Shown here piece by piece: positions 46,412 through 54,660 of a stretch of DNA of 64,000 nucleotides (the stretch's first letter is position 1; the number at the start of each line of letters is the position of its first letter). This DNA comes from Cyanobium gracile PCC 6307. GTDB taxonomy: Bacteria > Cyanobacteriota > Cyanobacteriia > PCC-6307 > Cyanobiaceae. The notes below the pieces were generated by a model. The model had not been told where the DNA came from and searched no databases. It was given only the letters and a program-made list of their open reading frames with translations. The position numbers and the translations under genes were made by a program. The stretch is from positions 1,327,964 to 1,391,963 of the forward strand of contig NC_019675.1 in the NCBI RefSeq assembly GCF_000316515.1, in the 5' to 3' direction.

Positions 46412-48094
46412 ATGCAGCGGCGCGGGATCCAGTGGCGACCATGGCCCCACGGGCAGAGGATCGCCCTGCTGGCGCTCCTGCTCTGCCTTGGTCTTGGGAC
46501 AGGGCTGGGGCTGGCCCTCGATCCGTCCAGGCCAGCCTGGGCCGGCGAGGAAGGCGCCACGGCGGCCGCGCCGGGCTGTGCGACCACGCCCCTCTTCATC
46601 GGCCTCGATGGCCGCCGCTACCTAGAGATTCGTCGGGCCCCCGCCGCCCAGAAGCTCGACGACTACGTGCGCCGCGCCAATGCCCGCCTGCTGGAACTGG
46701 CCCAGGATCACACCATCCAGCCGGGCCAGCTCGTAGTGCAGGACGAGCCCCCCTTCTCCCTGGTGGGCGTCAGGGAGCAGGACGGTCGTTTCTCGCCCGA
46801 ACTGGCCGTGGGCGATCGCGCGGCGGCCTGCTTCGGGATGACGCGGCAACAGCTGGCGGTGCGCTATCGGGACGGCATGCGGCGGGCGATCACCAGCTAC
46901 CGGGGCAGCCACACCCTGGCGTCCTGGCTGAGGGGAACGGTCCTGGCGGCGCTGGTGCTGGGGGTCTACATCCTGTGGCTGCGGGTGCAGGGGGAGCTCA
47001 ACAGGCGGGTCCAGCGGCACTTCGCCGAACGCCCGCGCTTCGTGATGCAGGAGCTGGGTCGCCTGGGTCTGGGCGGGTTCGTCGAGTTGGACCATGTGCG
47101 ACGGACCATGCAGTGGCTGCGCCAGGTGGTGCACTGGTCACTGGTGCTGGTGATCAGCTACCTGCTGATCCCGCTGCTGCTGGGCTTCTTCCCACCCACC
47201 GAAGGCATCGCCGAAGGTCTGCGGGGACAGCTCAAGACGGTGGTGATGGGCTTCCTGGGAGGCCTCGTGCAGGCGATCCCCAATCTCTTCTCGATCGGGG
47301 TGATCCTGGTCATCACCGTGCTGGCGATCCGTGCCAGCCAGTCCTGGTTCCGGGCCATCGACCACGGCCGGATCCGCCTGCCGGGCTTCTACCAGGAATG
47401 GGCCCTGCCGACGGCCCGGCTGGTGGCGATCCTGCTCTGCATGGCCGGGCTGGCGGCGGCCTTCCCCTACATCCCCGGTTCCGGCAGCAAGGTGTTCCAG
47501 GGGGCCGGTCTGTTCATCGGCGCCCTCGCGGCACTGGGCTCCAGCGCCATCGCCAGCAACATCATCAGCGGACTGATGCTCATCTACACCCGGGCCTTCC
47601 GGGTGGGCGACCGGGTGGAGATCAACGGGGTGGTGGGGGTGGTCCAGGACCGGGCCCTGCTGGTGACGCGCCTGCAGACACCACGCAACGAACTGGTGAG
47701 CATTCCCAATGCCAGCGTGATCGGCGCCTCGGTGGTCAACTACAGCTTTTCCCGCCGGGAGATCAGCCAGCCGGTGGCGATCGCCACCACGATCACCATC
47801 GGCTACGACGTTCCCTGGCGCCGGGTGCAGGAGCTGATGCTGGCGGCGGCGCGGAGCGTGCCGGGAATCACCGACGAGATCGATCCGTTCGTGCTCCAGA
47901 CCTCCCTCAACGACTTCCACATCAGCTACGAGCTCAATGCCTTCGTGCGCGAGCCGGGCACCTACCGTCAGACCCTCTCGGATGTGCTGGCGGCGCTCCA
48001 GGATCAGTTTGCCGCCGCCGATGTGGAGATCCTCTCGCCCGGCTATCACGCCATCCGCAACGGCAACAGAAGCACCGTGCCGAAGAACGGCTGA
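46412..48094 (+). CDS. Small-conductance mechanosensitive channel, MscS family
   Basis: 560-residue membrane protein. It has a signal peptide (LLALLLCLGLGTGLGLAL), a periplasmic domain of about 170 residues and several membrane spans. The MscS pore-lining helix lies around ALAALGSSAIASNIISGLMLI, and the beta domain begins RAFRVGDRVEINGVVGVV and IPNASVIGASVVNYS. ATG 46412 follows AGGGGA at a good distance; ATG 46364 and 46370 are in frame but overlap the comEC upstream region. Releases solutes on osmotic downshift. Confidence 0.9.
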   Translation: MQRRGIQWRPWPHGQRIALLALLLCLGLGTGLGLALDPSRPAWAGEEGATAAAPGCATTPLFIGLDGRRYLEIRRAPAAQKLDDYVRRANARLLELAQDHTIQPGQLVVQDEPPFSLVGVREQDGRFSPELAVGDRAAACFGMTRQQLAVRYRDGMRRAITSYRGSHTLASWLRGTVLAALVLGVYILWLRVQGELNRRVQRHFAERPRFVMQELGRLGLGGFVELDHVRRTMQWLRQVVHWSLVLVISYLLIPLLLGFFPPTEGIAEGLRGQLKTVVMGFLGGLVQAIPNLFSIGVILVITVLAIRASQSWFRAIDHGRIRLPGFYQEWALPTARLVAILLCMAGLAAAFPYIPGSGSKVFQGAGLFIGALAALGSSAIASNIISGLMLIYTRAFRVGDRVEINGVVGVVQDRALLVTRLQTPRNELVSIPNASVIGASVVNYSFSRREISQPVAIATTITIGYDVPWRRVQELMLAAARSVPGITDEIDPFVLQTSLNDFHISYELNAFVREPGTYRQTLSDVLAALQDQFAAADVEILSPGYHAIRNGNRSTVPKNG

Positions 48095-48119
48095 CCGATC
48101 CGGCCGGAACGGTCAGCCG
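48088..48119. terminator. Perfect hairpin between convergent genes
   Basis: Ten-base arms CGGCTGACCG (48088-48097) and CGGTCAGCCG (48110-48119) pair fully. The stems contain the stop codons of the MscS gene and the facing BASS symporter gene. No T-run, but the placement suggests a two-way terminator. Confidence 0.5.
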
Positions 48120-48997
48120 GAGGGGGCCAGCTGGCGCTGCTGCCAGCGCAGGAACAGGGTGGTCACGATCACGGTGATCAGCACATAGGCGAGCAGGCCG
48201 GGGATCAGGCCCGCCAGCCCCTTGCCGTAGGAGAGAGCGAGCTGGACCGCCAGTCCGGTGTTGCGCATGCCCGTCACCAGGGCCACGGTGCGGCGTTCCA
48301 GGGGGTCCGATCCGGCCAGGCCGTAGCCGATCGCCAGGCTGAGCACGCTGAGAACAGCCATCCCGGCCAGACCCACCAGGTTCTGCTGCAGGAAGGGCAG
48401 CAACTGCCGGCCACTGAGCAGCAGCAGGGCCACCAGCATCACGATCAGCAGCACGGTGGCCAGGGCCCCGAGGGCCCGGCTGCAGCGGCTTGCCAGCCCA
48501 GGCCGCCACTGTCCCAGCAGCACCCCGGCGACCACCGGCAGCACCTGCACCTTCAGCACCTGGCCCGCCACCTGGCCCGGACTGATCCCCCAGCCGGCCA
48601 CCTCCCAGCCCCGCAGGCCGGCGGCGGCGCGGAAGATCACCTCCATTAGCGGAACCGTGACGATCGCCAGCAGCGCTGCGCCGATCTGAAGCCGGGCGGC
48701 GAGCTCGGCCGTGCCGCCACTGCTGCGTACCCGGAACAGGATCAGGGGGGCGCTGGGGCAGGCCAGCATCAGGCCCATGGCCACCCAGGCCGGCCGGCTC
48801 ACAAGGCCATGCAGGGGAAGCAGCACCAGTACCAGCCCCGCCAGGGGCACCAGGAGGCAGGTGCCGAGCAGCACACGCCAGAGGAAGGCGGGGCGATCCC
48901 GGAGCAGCAGGAACGGGTACGGCTTCAGCCCCAGGCCCAGGCTGAACATCAGGGTGACGATCGTGGTTGTGGCCAGAACGCCGGCGGCTTCGCGCAT
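48113..48997 (-). CDS. BASS-family (bile acid:Na+ symporter-like) transporter
   Basis: Na+-coupled organic-anion transporter of the SLC10-like family. The 294-residue protein has about nine hydrophobic segments, including MFSLGLGLKPYPFLLL at the N terminus and LVTGMRNTGLAVQLALS near the conserved crossover helix. ATG 48997 is used; TTG 49006 would overlap the previous stop. It is the last gene of the sulfatase operon. Known relatives carry bile acids, pyruvate or sulfated steroids, so uptake of an organosulfate or export of its product is plausible but unproven. Confidence 0.85.
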   Translation of the reverse strand: MREAAGVLATTTIVTLMFSLGLGLKPYPFLLLRDRPAFLWRVLLGTCLLVPLAGLVLVLLPLHGLVSRPAWVAMGLMLACPSAPLILFRVRSSGGTAELAARLQIGAALLAIVTVPLMEVIFRAAAGLRGWEVAGWGISPGQVAGQVLKVQVLPVVAGVLLGQWRPGLASRCSRALGALATVLLIVMLVALLLLSGRQLLPFLQQNLVGLAGMAVLSVLSLAIGYGLAGSDPLERRTVALVTGMRNTGLAVQLALSYGKGLAGLIPGLLAYVLITVIVTTLFLRWQQRQLAPSG

Positions 48998-49002
48998 GGT
49001 GA

Positions 49003-49389
49003 TCAACCGAGAGGGGAACCCATCACCAGCAGCACAAAGGCGAAGACACCGATGAGGGTGAGGGCCATCGCCGTGATGGTGCTGATCGAACGCTGATCGG
49101 CATAGAGAAAATCGTCGCGCCGGATCAGCTTGAGCGTGCGCAGGTGCTGGCGGGTCGCCGCGGCCATCGCCAGGATGCCGACGAGCACGAAACCGATCGA
49201 CACCAGCCGGACGCTCAGGCCGGCATGGGCGCTGCGATCAAAGCGGCTGCTGTTGATGGCACCGATGATCTTGTCGAGCCCGAAGCCGAAGCTGATCAGA
49301 GAGAGACAGGTGCGGATCCAGGCCATCAACGTGCGCTCAGCGGCCGCCCGGTTGCGCTCCTTGGCCAGTTCGTTGTTGAGGTTGGCCAT
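49003..49389 (-). CDS. DUF202 (YidH-type) membrane protein
   Basis: 128-residue protein with the DUF202 signature (ELAKERNRAAAERTLMAWIRTCLSLISFGFGLDKII). Three membrane spans follow (LVSIGFVLVGILAMA and ALTLIGVFAFVLLVMG among them). It starts directly at the stop of the DUF1622 gene (TAG then ATG) and its stop abuts the BASS gene. Function unknown. Confidence 0.88.
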   Translation of the reverse strand: MANLNNELAKERNRAAAERTLMAWIRTCLSLISFGFGLDKIIGAINSSRFDRSAHAGLSVRLVSIGFVLVGILAMAAATRQHLRTLKLIRRDDFLYADQRSISTITAMALTLIGVFAFVLLVMGSPLG

Positions 49390-49809
49390 CTAGGGCGAAA
49401 GGGATTCGGTGGTGGAACGCTGCTCACGCTGCTGGCGCTGGGACTCCTCGAACTTCATCTCCAGCTCCACTTCCCGGCCCAGGAAGACGTTGAGGAAGGT
49501 GCGGATCACGGCGATGACACCCAGCTGGATCAGGTTCTGGTTGGAGGGGGCGGTGGTGGTTGCGACGATATCGCCGGCCAGCTGGAACTCCAGGGCCATC
49601 GACAGCCAGCTGCCGAAGGTAAGCCGGAGGCTGTTGAAGCGCTGGCTGAGGGCGTCGCGGCCTCGGCCGGGGCCCAGCCGCTGACGCACGGCCAGGCGCA
49701 GGGTGGCCGCGAACCCCAGGGCCACGCACACCAGCGAGACGCCCTCGAGCAGGAAGCGCAGGCCGACGGCGAACCGATCGAGCCACTCCACCAGAGGAAG
49801 GGTCGGCAT
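49390..49809 (-). CDS. DUF1622 membrane protein
   Basis: 139-residue membrane protein. Features are LLEGVSLVCVALGFAATLRLAV, LRLTFGSWLSMALEFQLAGDIVATT and IQLGVIAVIRTFLNVFLGREVELEM, the pattern of the DUF1622 family. The C-terminal tail is polar (EESQRQQREQ). It starts three bases after the FGE stop. Function unknown; the operon places it with sulfatase maturation and transport. Confidence 0.85.
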   Translation of the reverse strand: MPTLPLVEWLDRFAVGLRFLLEGVSLVCVALGFAATLRLAVRQRLGPGRGRDALSQRFNSLRLTFGSWLSMALEFQLAGDIVATTTAPSNQNLIQLGVIAVIRTFLNVFLGREVELEMKFEESQRQQREQRSTTESLSP

Positions 49810-49812
49810 GGA

Positions 49813-50775
49813 TCAGCTCCTCACGATGCAGCGGAAGCCCATGTGGCAGGTGGAGGTGTCGACGCCCTGGGCCATGCGCGCCGCAGGCCGGTAGCGGCGG
49901 CAGTAGCTGGGGGCGCACAGAAAGGAGCCACCCTTCACCACCTTGCGCGGCTGGTGACCGTGCTGGGAGCCCGGATCGATGCTGGCCTGCCGGCAACACC
50001 CTTCAGGGTTGGCGACCGTGGCCCCATGGCCGCCATACCAGTCGTCGGTCCACTCCCAGACGTTGCCGATCATGTCGAGCAGGCCGTAGCCGTTCGGCGG
50101 GAAGGCCCCCACCGGCGAGGTGCGCTCCCAGCCGTCGAGGAGGCTGTTGTGGTGCGGGAAATCCCCCTGGAAGGTGTTGGCCATGGGCCGGCCGCCGGGG
50201 TGGAGCTCGTCCCCCCAGGCGAACTCATCCCCCTGGCGGCCGCCGCGGGCGGCCCGTTCCCACTCGGCCTCGCTGGGCAGCTGCTTGCCGGCCCAGGCGG
50301 CGTAGGCCGCCGCGTCCCCATGGGCCACGTGCACCACGGGATGGTTCTCCCGCATCCTGATCGAGCTCCCGGGCCCTTCGGGGTGGCGCCAGCAGGCCCC
50401 CGGCCGGTACTGCCACCAGCGGTAGGGATCGCCGGTGCCGATCGGCCCCGGCGGCGGCACGAACACGATCGAAGCCGGTGCCAGCAGCTCCGGCAGGGCC
50501 CCCGGATAGTCGGCCGGATCCGCCGGCCTCTCCGCCAGGGTGATGTGCCCCGTGGCCTTGACGAACTTCTGGAACTGGGCGTTGGTGACTGGAGTGCGGT
50601 CGATCCAGAAGCCTCCCAACGCCACCCGGTGGGCCGGGGCCTCCTCCGGGTAGTGGTGGTCCGAGCCCATCTCGAAGCTGCCCGGGGGAATCCAGACCAT
50701 GTCCCGCGCCGGGGGGCGCCCCGGCCGGGGGGCCGGGGCGGATCGCGTCGGGGAGGGGGGGCGCTCCGGGGTCAT
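49813..50775 (-). CDS. Formylglycine-generating enzyme (sulfatase maturation)
   Basis: Copper-dependent oxidase that converts the active-site Cys of sulfatases to formylglycine. The 320-residue protein has the FGE-sulfatase fold (VWIPPGSFEMGSD, LPSEAEWERAARGG, GNVWEWTDDWY, VVKGGSFLC). The two catalytic cysteines, C287 and C292, are in the motif CAPSYC, which separates true FGEs from other family members. It lies 25 bases after the sulfatase gene, its probable client. Confidence 0.92.
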   Translation of the reverse strand: MTPERPPSPTRSAPAPRPGRPPARDMVWIPPGSFEMGSDHHYPEEAPAHRVALGGFWIDRTPVTNAQFQKFVKATGHITLAERPADPADYPGALPELLAPASIVFVPPPGPIGTGDPYRWWQYRPGACWRHPEGPGSSIRMRENHPVVHVAHGDAAAYAAWAGKQLPSEAEWERAARGGRQGDEFAWGDELHPGGRPMANTFQGDFPHHNSLLDGWERTSPVGAFPPNGYGLLDMIGNVWEWTDDWYGGHGATVANPEGCCRQASIDPGSQHGHQPRKVVKGGSFLCAPSYCRRYRPAARMAQGVDTSTCHMGFRCIVRS

Positions 50776-50800
50776 GGCGGGGGCGACAGCGGCGAGCCCC

Positions 50801-52306
50801 TCAGTGGCCGCCGCTGGCGGCGGCGGTCATCTTGGCGATCACATCCTCAAGGGAGAAGCTGGCCGCCTTCTGGCGGGGCGGAAAGTCCTGGAACGTGGCC
50901 AGGAACCGGCCCGCGATCACCTGGGCCGGCACCAGGGCGAAGGCGTGGTCGAGCATCCAGTCCCAGTAGGTGTTGGAGGTGATGTCGGCCCGCTCGTAGG
51001 GATCGGTGAGCAGATTGAAGATCTTCGGCACCCGCAGCGACGTGAAGGGCTCGGCCCACACCTGCAGCGTACCGGTGGCGCGCTGCTCCATGAACACAAA
51101 CTTCCAGTTGTCGTAGCGCAGGCCGGTGAGATCGCCGTCGTCGGAGAAGTAGAAGAACTCCACCCGGGGGCTCTTGTCGCTCTGGCCGGTCCAGTAGTCG
51201 AGCATGTTGTAGCCATCCAGGTGAATCCTGAAGGTCTTGGAGCCCACCGTGTGACCTTCCAGCAGCTTCTCCTTGATCGCCGGCTCTCCGGCGGCGGCCA
51301 GCAGGGTGGGCAGCCAGTCGAGATGGCTGACGATGCCGGTGTACAGCGTTCCGGGCGCGATTCTGCCGGGCCAGCGCACCAGGGCCGGCACCCGGTAGGC
51401 CCCTTCCCAGTTGGAGTTCTTCTCGTTGCGGAACGGCGTCATGCCGGCGTCGGGCCAGCTGTTCATGTGCGGCCCGTTGTCGGTGCTGTACATCACGATC
51501 GTGTCATCGGCGATGCCCAGCTCATCGAGCAGGTCGAGCATTTCGCCGATGCAGTTGTCGTGATAGATCATCACGTCGTGGTACTCCGACTGCCAGCGCC
51601 CCGCCTGGCCGATGTCCTCGGGACGGGCATGGGTGCGGAAGTGCATGTGGGTGGTGTTGAACCACACGAAGAAGGGCTGACCGGAGGCCACGGCATCACG
51701 GATGAAGCGCTTGGCCTCGGCCAGGAACTCCTCATCGCAGTTCTGCATCCGCTTCTTGGTCAGCGGACCGGTGTTCTCGATGCGCTGGGTGCCATCGCCG
51801 TTGGCCCAGCAGTGCAGCACGCCGCGGGGGCCGAAGTTCTTCTGGAAATCGGGGAAGTCTTCCGGCTTGGGATAGTCGGGCAGCTCGGGCTCCTCCTCGG
51901 CATTGAGGTGATAGAGGTTGCCGAAGAACTCATCGAAGCCGTGCATCGTCGGCAGATGCTCGTCGCGGTCGCCGAAGTGGTTCTTGCCGAACTGACCGGT
52001 GCGGTAGCCCAGCGGCTGCAGCAGTTCGGCGATGGTGGGATCCTCGGCGCGGTAACCGAGCTCGGCGCCGGGCAGGCCCACCTTGCTGAGGCCGGTGCGG
52101 AACACGCTCTGGCCCGAGATGAAGGCCGCCCGGCCGGCGGTGCAGCTCTGCTCGGCGTAGTAGTGGATGAAGCGGCCGCCCTCCCTGGCGACCCGGTCGA
52201 TGTTGGGGGTCTGGTACCCCATCAGGCCGTCGCTGTAGCAGCTGAGGTTGCTCTGGCCGATGTCATCGCCCCAGAGAATGAGGATGTTGGGCTGGCCGTT
52301 GGGCAT
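50801..52306 (-). CDS. Arylsulfatase-type sulfatase, CxAxR variant
   Basis: Sulfate-ester hydrolase of the type I family. Metal-binding D14 and D15 are in LWGDDIG, and the formylglycine site is C55 in SCTAGRAAF, matching C-x-(P/A)-x-R with Ala instead of the usual Pro. TDNGPH near the middle gives further metal ligands. There is no signal peptide, so it should act in the cytoplasm. 501 residues from ATG 52306; GTG 52318 would add four. First gene of a five-gene operon, divergent from an AraC gene. Confidence 0.92.
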   Translation of the reverse strand: MPNGQPNILILWGDDIGQSNLSCYSDGLMGYQTPNIDRVAREGGRFIHYYAEQSCTAGRAAFISGQSVFRTGLSKVGLPGAELGYRAEDPTIAELLQPLGYRTGQFGKNHFGDRDEHLPTMHGFDEFFGNLYHLNAEEEPELPDYPKPEDFPDFQKNFGPRGVLHCWANGDGTQRIENTGPLTKKRMQNCDEEFLAEAKRFIRDAVASGQPFFVWFNTTHMHFRTHARPEDIGQAGRWQSEYHDVMIYHDNCIGEMLDLLDELGIADDTIVMYSTDNGPHMNSWPDAGMTPFRNEKNSNWEGAYRVPALVRWPGRIAPGTLYTGIVSHLDWLPTLLAAAGEPAIKEKLLEGHTVGSKTFRIHLDGYNMLDYWTGQSDKSPRVEFFYFSDDGDLTGLRYDNWKFVFMEQRATGTLQVWAEPFTSLRVPKIFNLLTDPYERADITSNTYWDWMLDHAFALVPAQVIAGRFLATFQDFPPRQKAASFSLEDVIAKMTAAASGGH

Positions 52307-52335
52307 GGCGGGGAACACCCGGCGGGTGAGGGAGT

Positions 52336-52391
52336 GGGTTAAGAAGAGGGTTCAGGGGCCCCTTTGTCACGTGACGGTCGCCACGGATCCG
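52336..52391. promoter_or_regulatory. Palindrome cluster between sulfatase operon and AraC gene
   Basis: The 121-base divergent gap holds direct repeats GGGTTAAG (52336) and GGGTTCAG (52348), and three perfect palindromes: AGGGGCCCCT (52354-52363), GTCACGTGAC (52366-52375) and CGGATCCG (52384-52391). These are good candidates for regulator binding and overlapping promoters. Which protein binds them is inferred. Confidence 0.5.
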
Positions 52392-52427
52392 GAGGACACG
52401 CCCCCAAAGGATGCACAGAGCGGAACG

Positions 52428-53408
52428 ATGCGAACACTCAGAAAGTGCGCTTCCGCTGCTCCCCTCTCCCGTTCCATCCAGGACATCGCCCGCCTGGAGG
52501 GGGTGCTCAGCCCCCTGCTGCCCGTGCAGCTCACCCAGCTCGCCGGTGGCTGTCTGAGCAGCGAGCTGCTGGCGCTCGACCTGGGTGCGCTCCAGGTCCT
52601 GCGGCTGCGCTTCGATCGGCCCCTGCACGGCGGCGGGGCCAAACCCGCCGGCCGCCAGCTGATCGCCCTCGACCTGGAGGAGGCCCCGAGCCGGCCCGTG
52701 ATCCGCTCCCACGGTCTGGAGCTGCCGGCCACGGCGTTCTTCGGCCTGGCCGCTGACGGGGAGATCCACCTCACCACCCCCGAGCGCTGCAGCCTGGCGG
52801 TGCTCAGCCTGGAGCGGGACCGGTTCCTGCAGTGGGCCCGAGAGCTGGGCGGACCGGGGCTGGAGGAGCAACTGGAGGGTGTCAACTGGGAGACGATCGA
52901 TCCGTTGCGGTTCCAGGGGGTGAGGTCCTGCCTGGGCCGGATCTTCCGCCTTGCCGAGCGGTCGCCGGCCCTGATGGCGGATCCGGCGATCCGCCGGCGG
53001 CTGGGCGGGGATCTGGTGCCCCTGCTGGTGGAGGCCCTGGTGCACTGCAGCGGCCACGGGGAGCGGCTGGCCCGGCCGCCGGCCCGGATCGAGCTGGTGA
53101 AGGCCGCCCAGACCTGGATGGCGGAGCATCCCCACGACCCGATCAACCTCGATGGGCTCTGCCGCCAGATCGCGGCCGGTCGGCGCAGCCTGCTGCAGGG
53201 GTTCCGGGAGCACCTGGGGATGGGCCCGATGGCCTACCTGAAGATCCGTCGCCTGCACGGCGTGCGGCAGGCCCTGCTGGCGGCCGATCCCCGGGCCACC
53301 ACGATCGCCGAGCTGGCCGCTGCGTGGGGATTCATGAACGCGGGTCACTTCGCCCGCGATTACCGCAGCCTGTTCGGCGAACATCCCCGGACCAGCCTCC
53401 GGGCCTGA
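52428..53408 (+). CDS. AraC-family transcriptional regulator
   Basis: 326-residue regulator. The N-terminal half is a sensor domain resembling the cupin-like segment of EutR-type regulators. The C-terminal AraC DNA-binding domain shows INLDGLCRQIAAGRRSLLQGFREHLGMGPMAYLKIRRL and TIAELAAAWGFMNAGHFARDYRSLFGEHP. ATG 52428 is used; the longer open frame is unconserved. It is divergent from the sulfatase operon and probably activates it. Confidence 0.88.
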   Translation: MRTLRKCASAAPLSRSIQDIARLEGVLSPLLPVQLTQLAGGCLSSELLALDLGALQVLRLRFDRPLHGGGAKPAGRQLIALDLEEAPSRPVIRSHGLELPATAFFGLAADGEIHLTTPERCSLAVLSLERDRFLQWARELGGPGLEEQLEGVNWETIDPLRFQGVRSCLGRIFRLAERSPALMADPAIRRRLGGDLVPLLVEALVHCSGHGERLARPPARIELVKAAQTWMAEHPHDPINLDGLCRQIAAGRRSLLQGFREHLGMGPMAYLKIRRLHGVRQALLAADPRATTIAELAAAWGFMNAGHFARDYRSLFGEHPRTSLRA

Positions 53409-53434
53409 GCGTCCTGACCACCCCTCCCCTCCCC

Positions 53435-54463
53435 ATGAACGCACGTACGCCCCGCCCGCTGCACGTCCTGACCGGCCTGGCCCTGGTGCTTCCGGTCCTG
53501 GGGCCGTCGGCCAGCCTGGCCGACCCGGCCCGGGGCCGCGCGCCGGAGGCCCCCTGGATCGGCCAGGAGCTGCGCCTGCCGCAACCGGCCCCGGCGCTGG
53601 CGGCCGCGCCGGAGACCGCCCAGGCGGAGCCGGCCCCAGGGGAGCCGGCCCCTGCCGCTCCAGCCTGGAGCGGCACCGTCGAGCTGTATGGCTTCGCGCC
53701 GCTGCGCACCACCGCCACCACCACCATCCGGGGGCAGGAGGCCGAGGTGCAGCAGGACCTGGGGCAGATCCTCGAGGTGCTGCGGTTCGCCGCCTCCGGT
53801 CGCGGCAGCATCGAAAAGAACCGGGTGGGCCTGCAGGCCGACCTCTGGTACACCAGCCTGGGCGACTCGGCGGGGCGCCTGGTCGGCCCCCGGCAGCTGT
53901 TCACCAGCACCGCCGATGTGGGCCAGACCCTGGGGATCTACGACGTCGCCCTCCGTTACCGGTTCGGCGAGCGGGAATCGGCCCTGGGCAAGCCCGGGAC
54001 CTACTCAGTGATCCCCTACGCCGGCATACGGCTGATCGATGGCCGCCTGAACCTGGCCGCCACCCTCGACGGCCCCTTCGGACGCACCCTGCTGGAGCCC
54101 ACCCGCAACTTCCAGCGGACCTGGGTGCAGCCCCTGGTGGGCACCCAGGCCACCGTCTTCCTCTCCCCACGGCTGCGGGCCTTCGCCCGCGCCGACGTGG
54201 GCGGCTTCGGCCTGGGCGGCCAGCAGGACCTCAGCGGCAATGCCCAGGTGGGCCTGGGGTATGCGATCGGCGACAACACCGATCTGAACGTGTCGTGGCG
54301 CTATATGGGCCTGAAATGGAACAACGGCGACCAGCAGGCCAACGGCTTTTCCGTGAACATGAACGGCATCGAAGTGGGCGTGAAGTTCTTCTTCGGTGGC
54401 GCCCCCAGGGGCACGGCGGTGGCCAACGCACCGGTGCCCGCGCCCACGCCGACAGCGCCCTGA
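53435..54463 (+). CDS. Exported outer-membrane beta-barrel protein
   Basis: 342-residue protein with a signal peptide (LTGLALVLPVLGPSASLA) and a Pro/Ala-rich linker. The rest alternates hydrophobic and polar residues as in a porin-like barrel (WSGTVELYGFAPLRTTATTTI, LNVSWRYMGLKWNN, GIEVGVKFFFGG). It follows the AraC gene by 26 bases, so it may be under the same control. Likely surface protein or porin. Not a large SLH-domain porin. Confidence 0.8.
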   Translation: MNARTPRPLHVLTGLALVLPVLGPSASLADPARGRAPEAPWIGQELRLPQPAPALAAAPETAQAEPAPGEPAPAAPAWSGTVELYGFAPLRTTATTTIRGQEAEVQQDLGQILEVLRFAASGRGSIEKNRVGLQADLWYTSLGDSAGRLVGPRQLFTSTADVGQTLGIYDVALRYRFGERESALGKPGTYSVIPYAGIRLIDGRLNLAATLDGPFGRTLLEPTRNFQRTWVQPLVGTQATVFLSPRLRAFARADVGGFGLGGQQDLSGNAQVGLGYAIGDNTDLNVSWRYMGLKWNNGDQQANGFSVNMNGIEVGVKFFFGGAPRGTAVANAPVPAPTPTAP

Positions 54464-54477
54464 GCCTCGCAGCCGCC

Positions 54478-54660
54478 TCAGAAACTCGGCAGCTTGAGCA
54501 TCAGCTCACAGAGCTGGGGGCTGGGTAGCTCCTGACCCACAAGCGGGGCGACCAGGGCAGCCAGGGGCCGCAGCCGGCAGGGCCAGATGGCCCGCTCGGT
54601 GAGGCGACCGGCCTGGAAGGCGCCGAGCACAAGCACGCCCACCAGCAGGGTGCGCTTCAC
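54478..54660 (-). CDS. Small membrane protein coupled to glyQ
   Basis: 60-residue protein. It starts at GTG 54660 inside the glyQ stop (GTGA overlap) with a hydrophobic [17 protein letters not shown] segment, then a Pro-containing tail ending [11 protein letters not shown]. The overlap and the membrane-like start suggest it is real. No family recognised. Confidence 0.5.
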   Translation of the reverse strand: MKRTLLVGVLVLGAFQAGRLTERAIWPCRLRPLAALVAPLVGQELPSPQLCELMLKLPSF

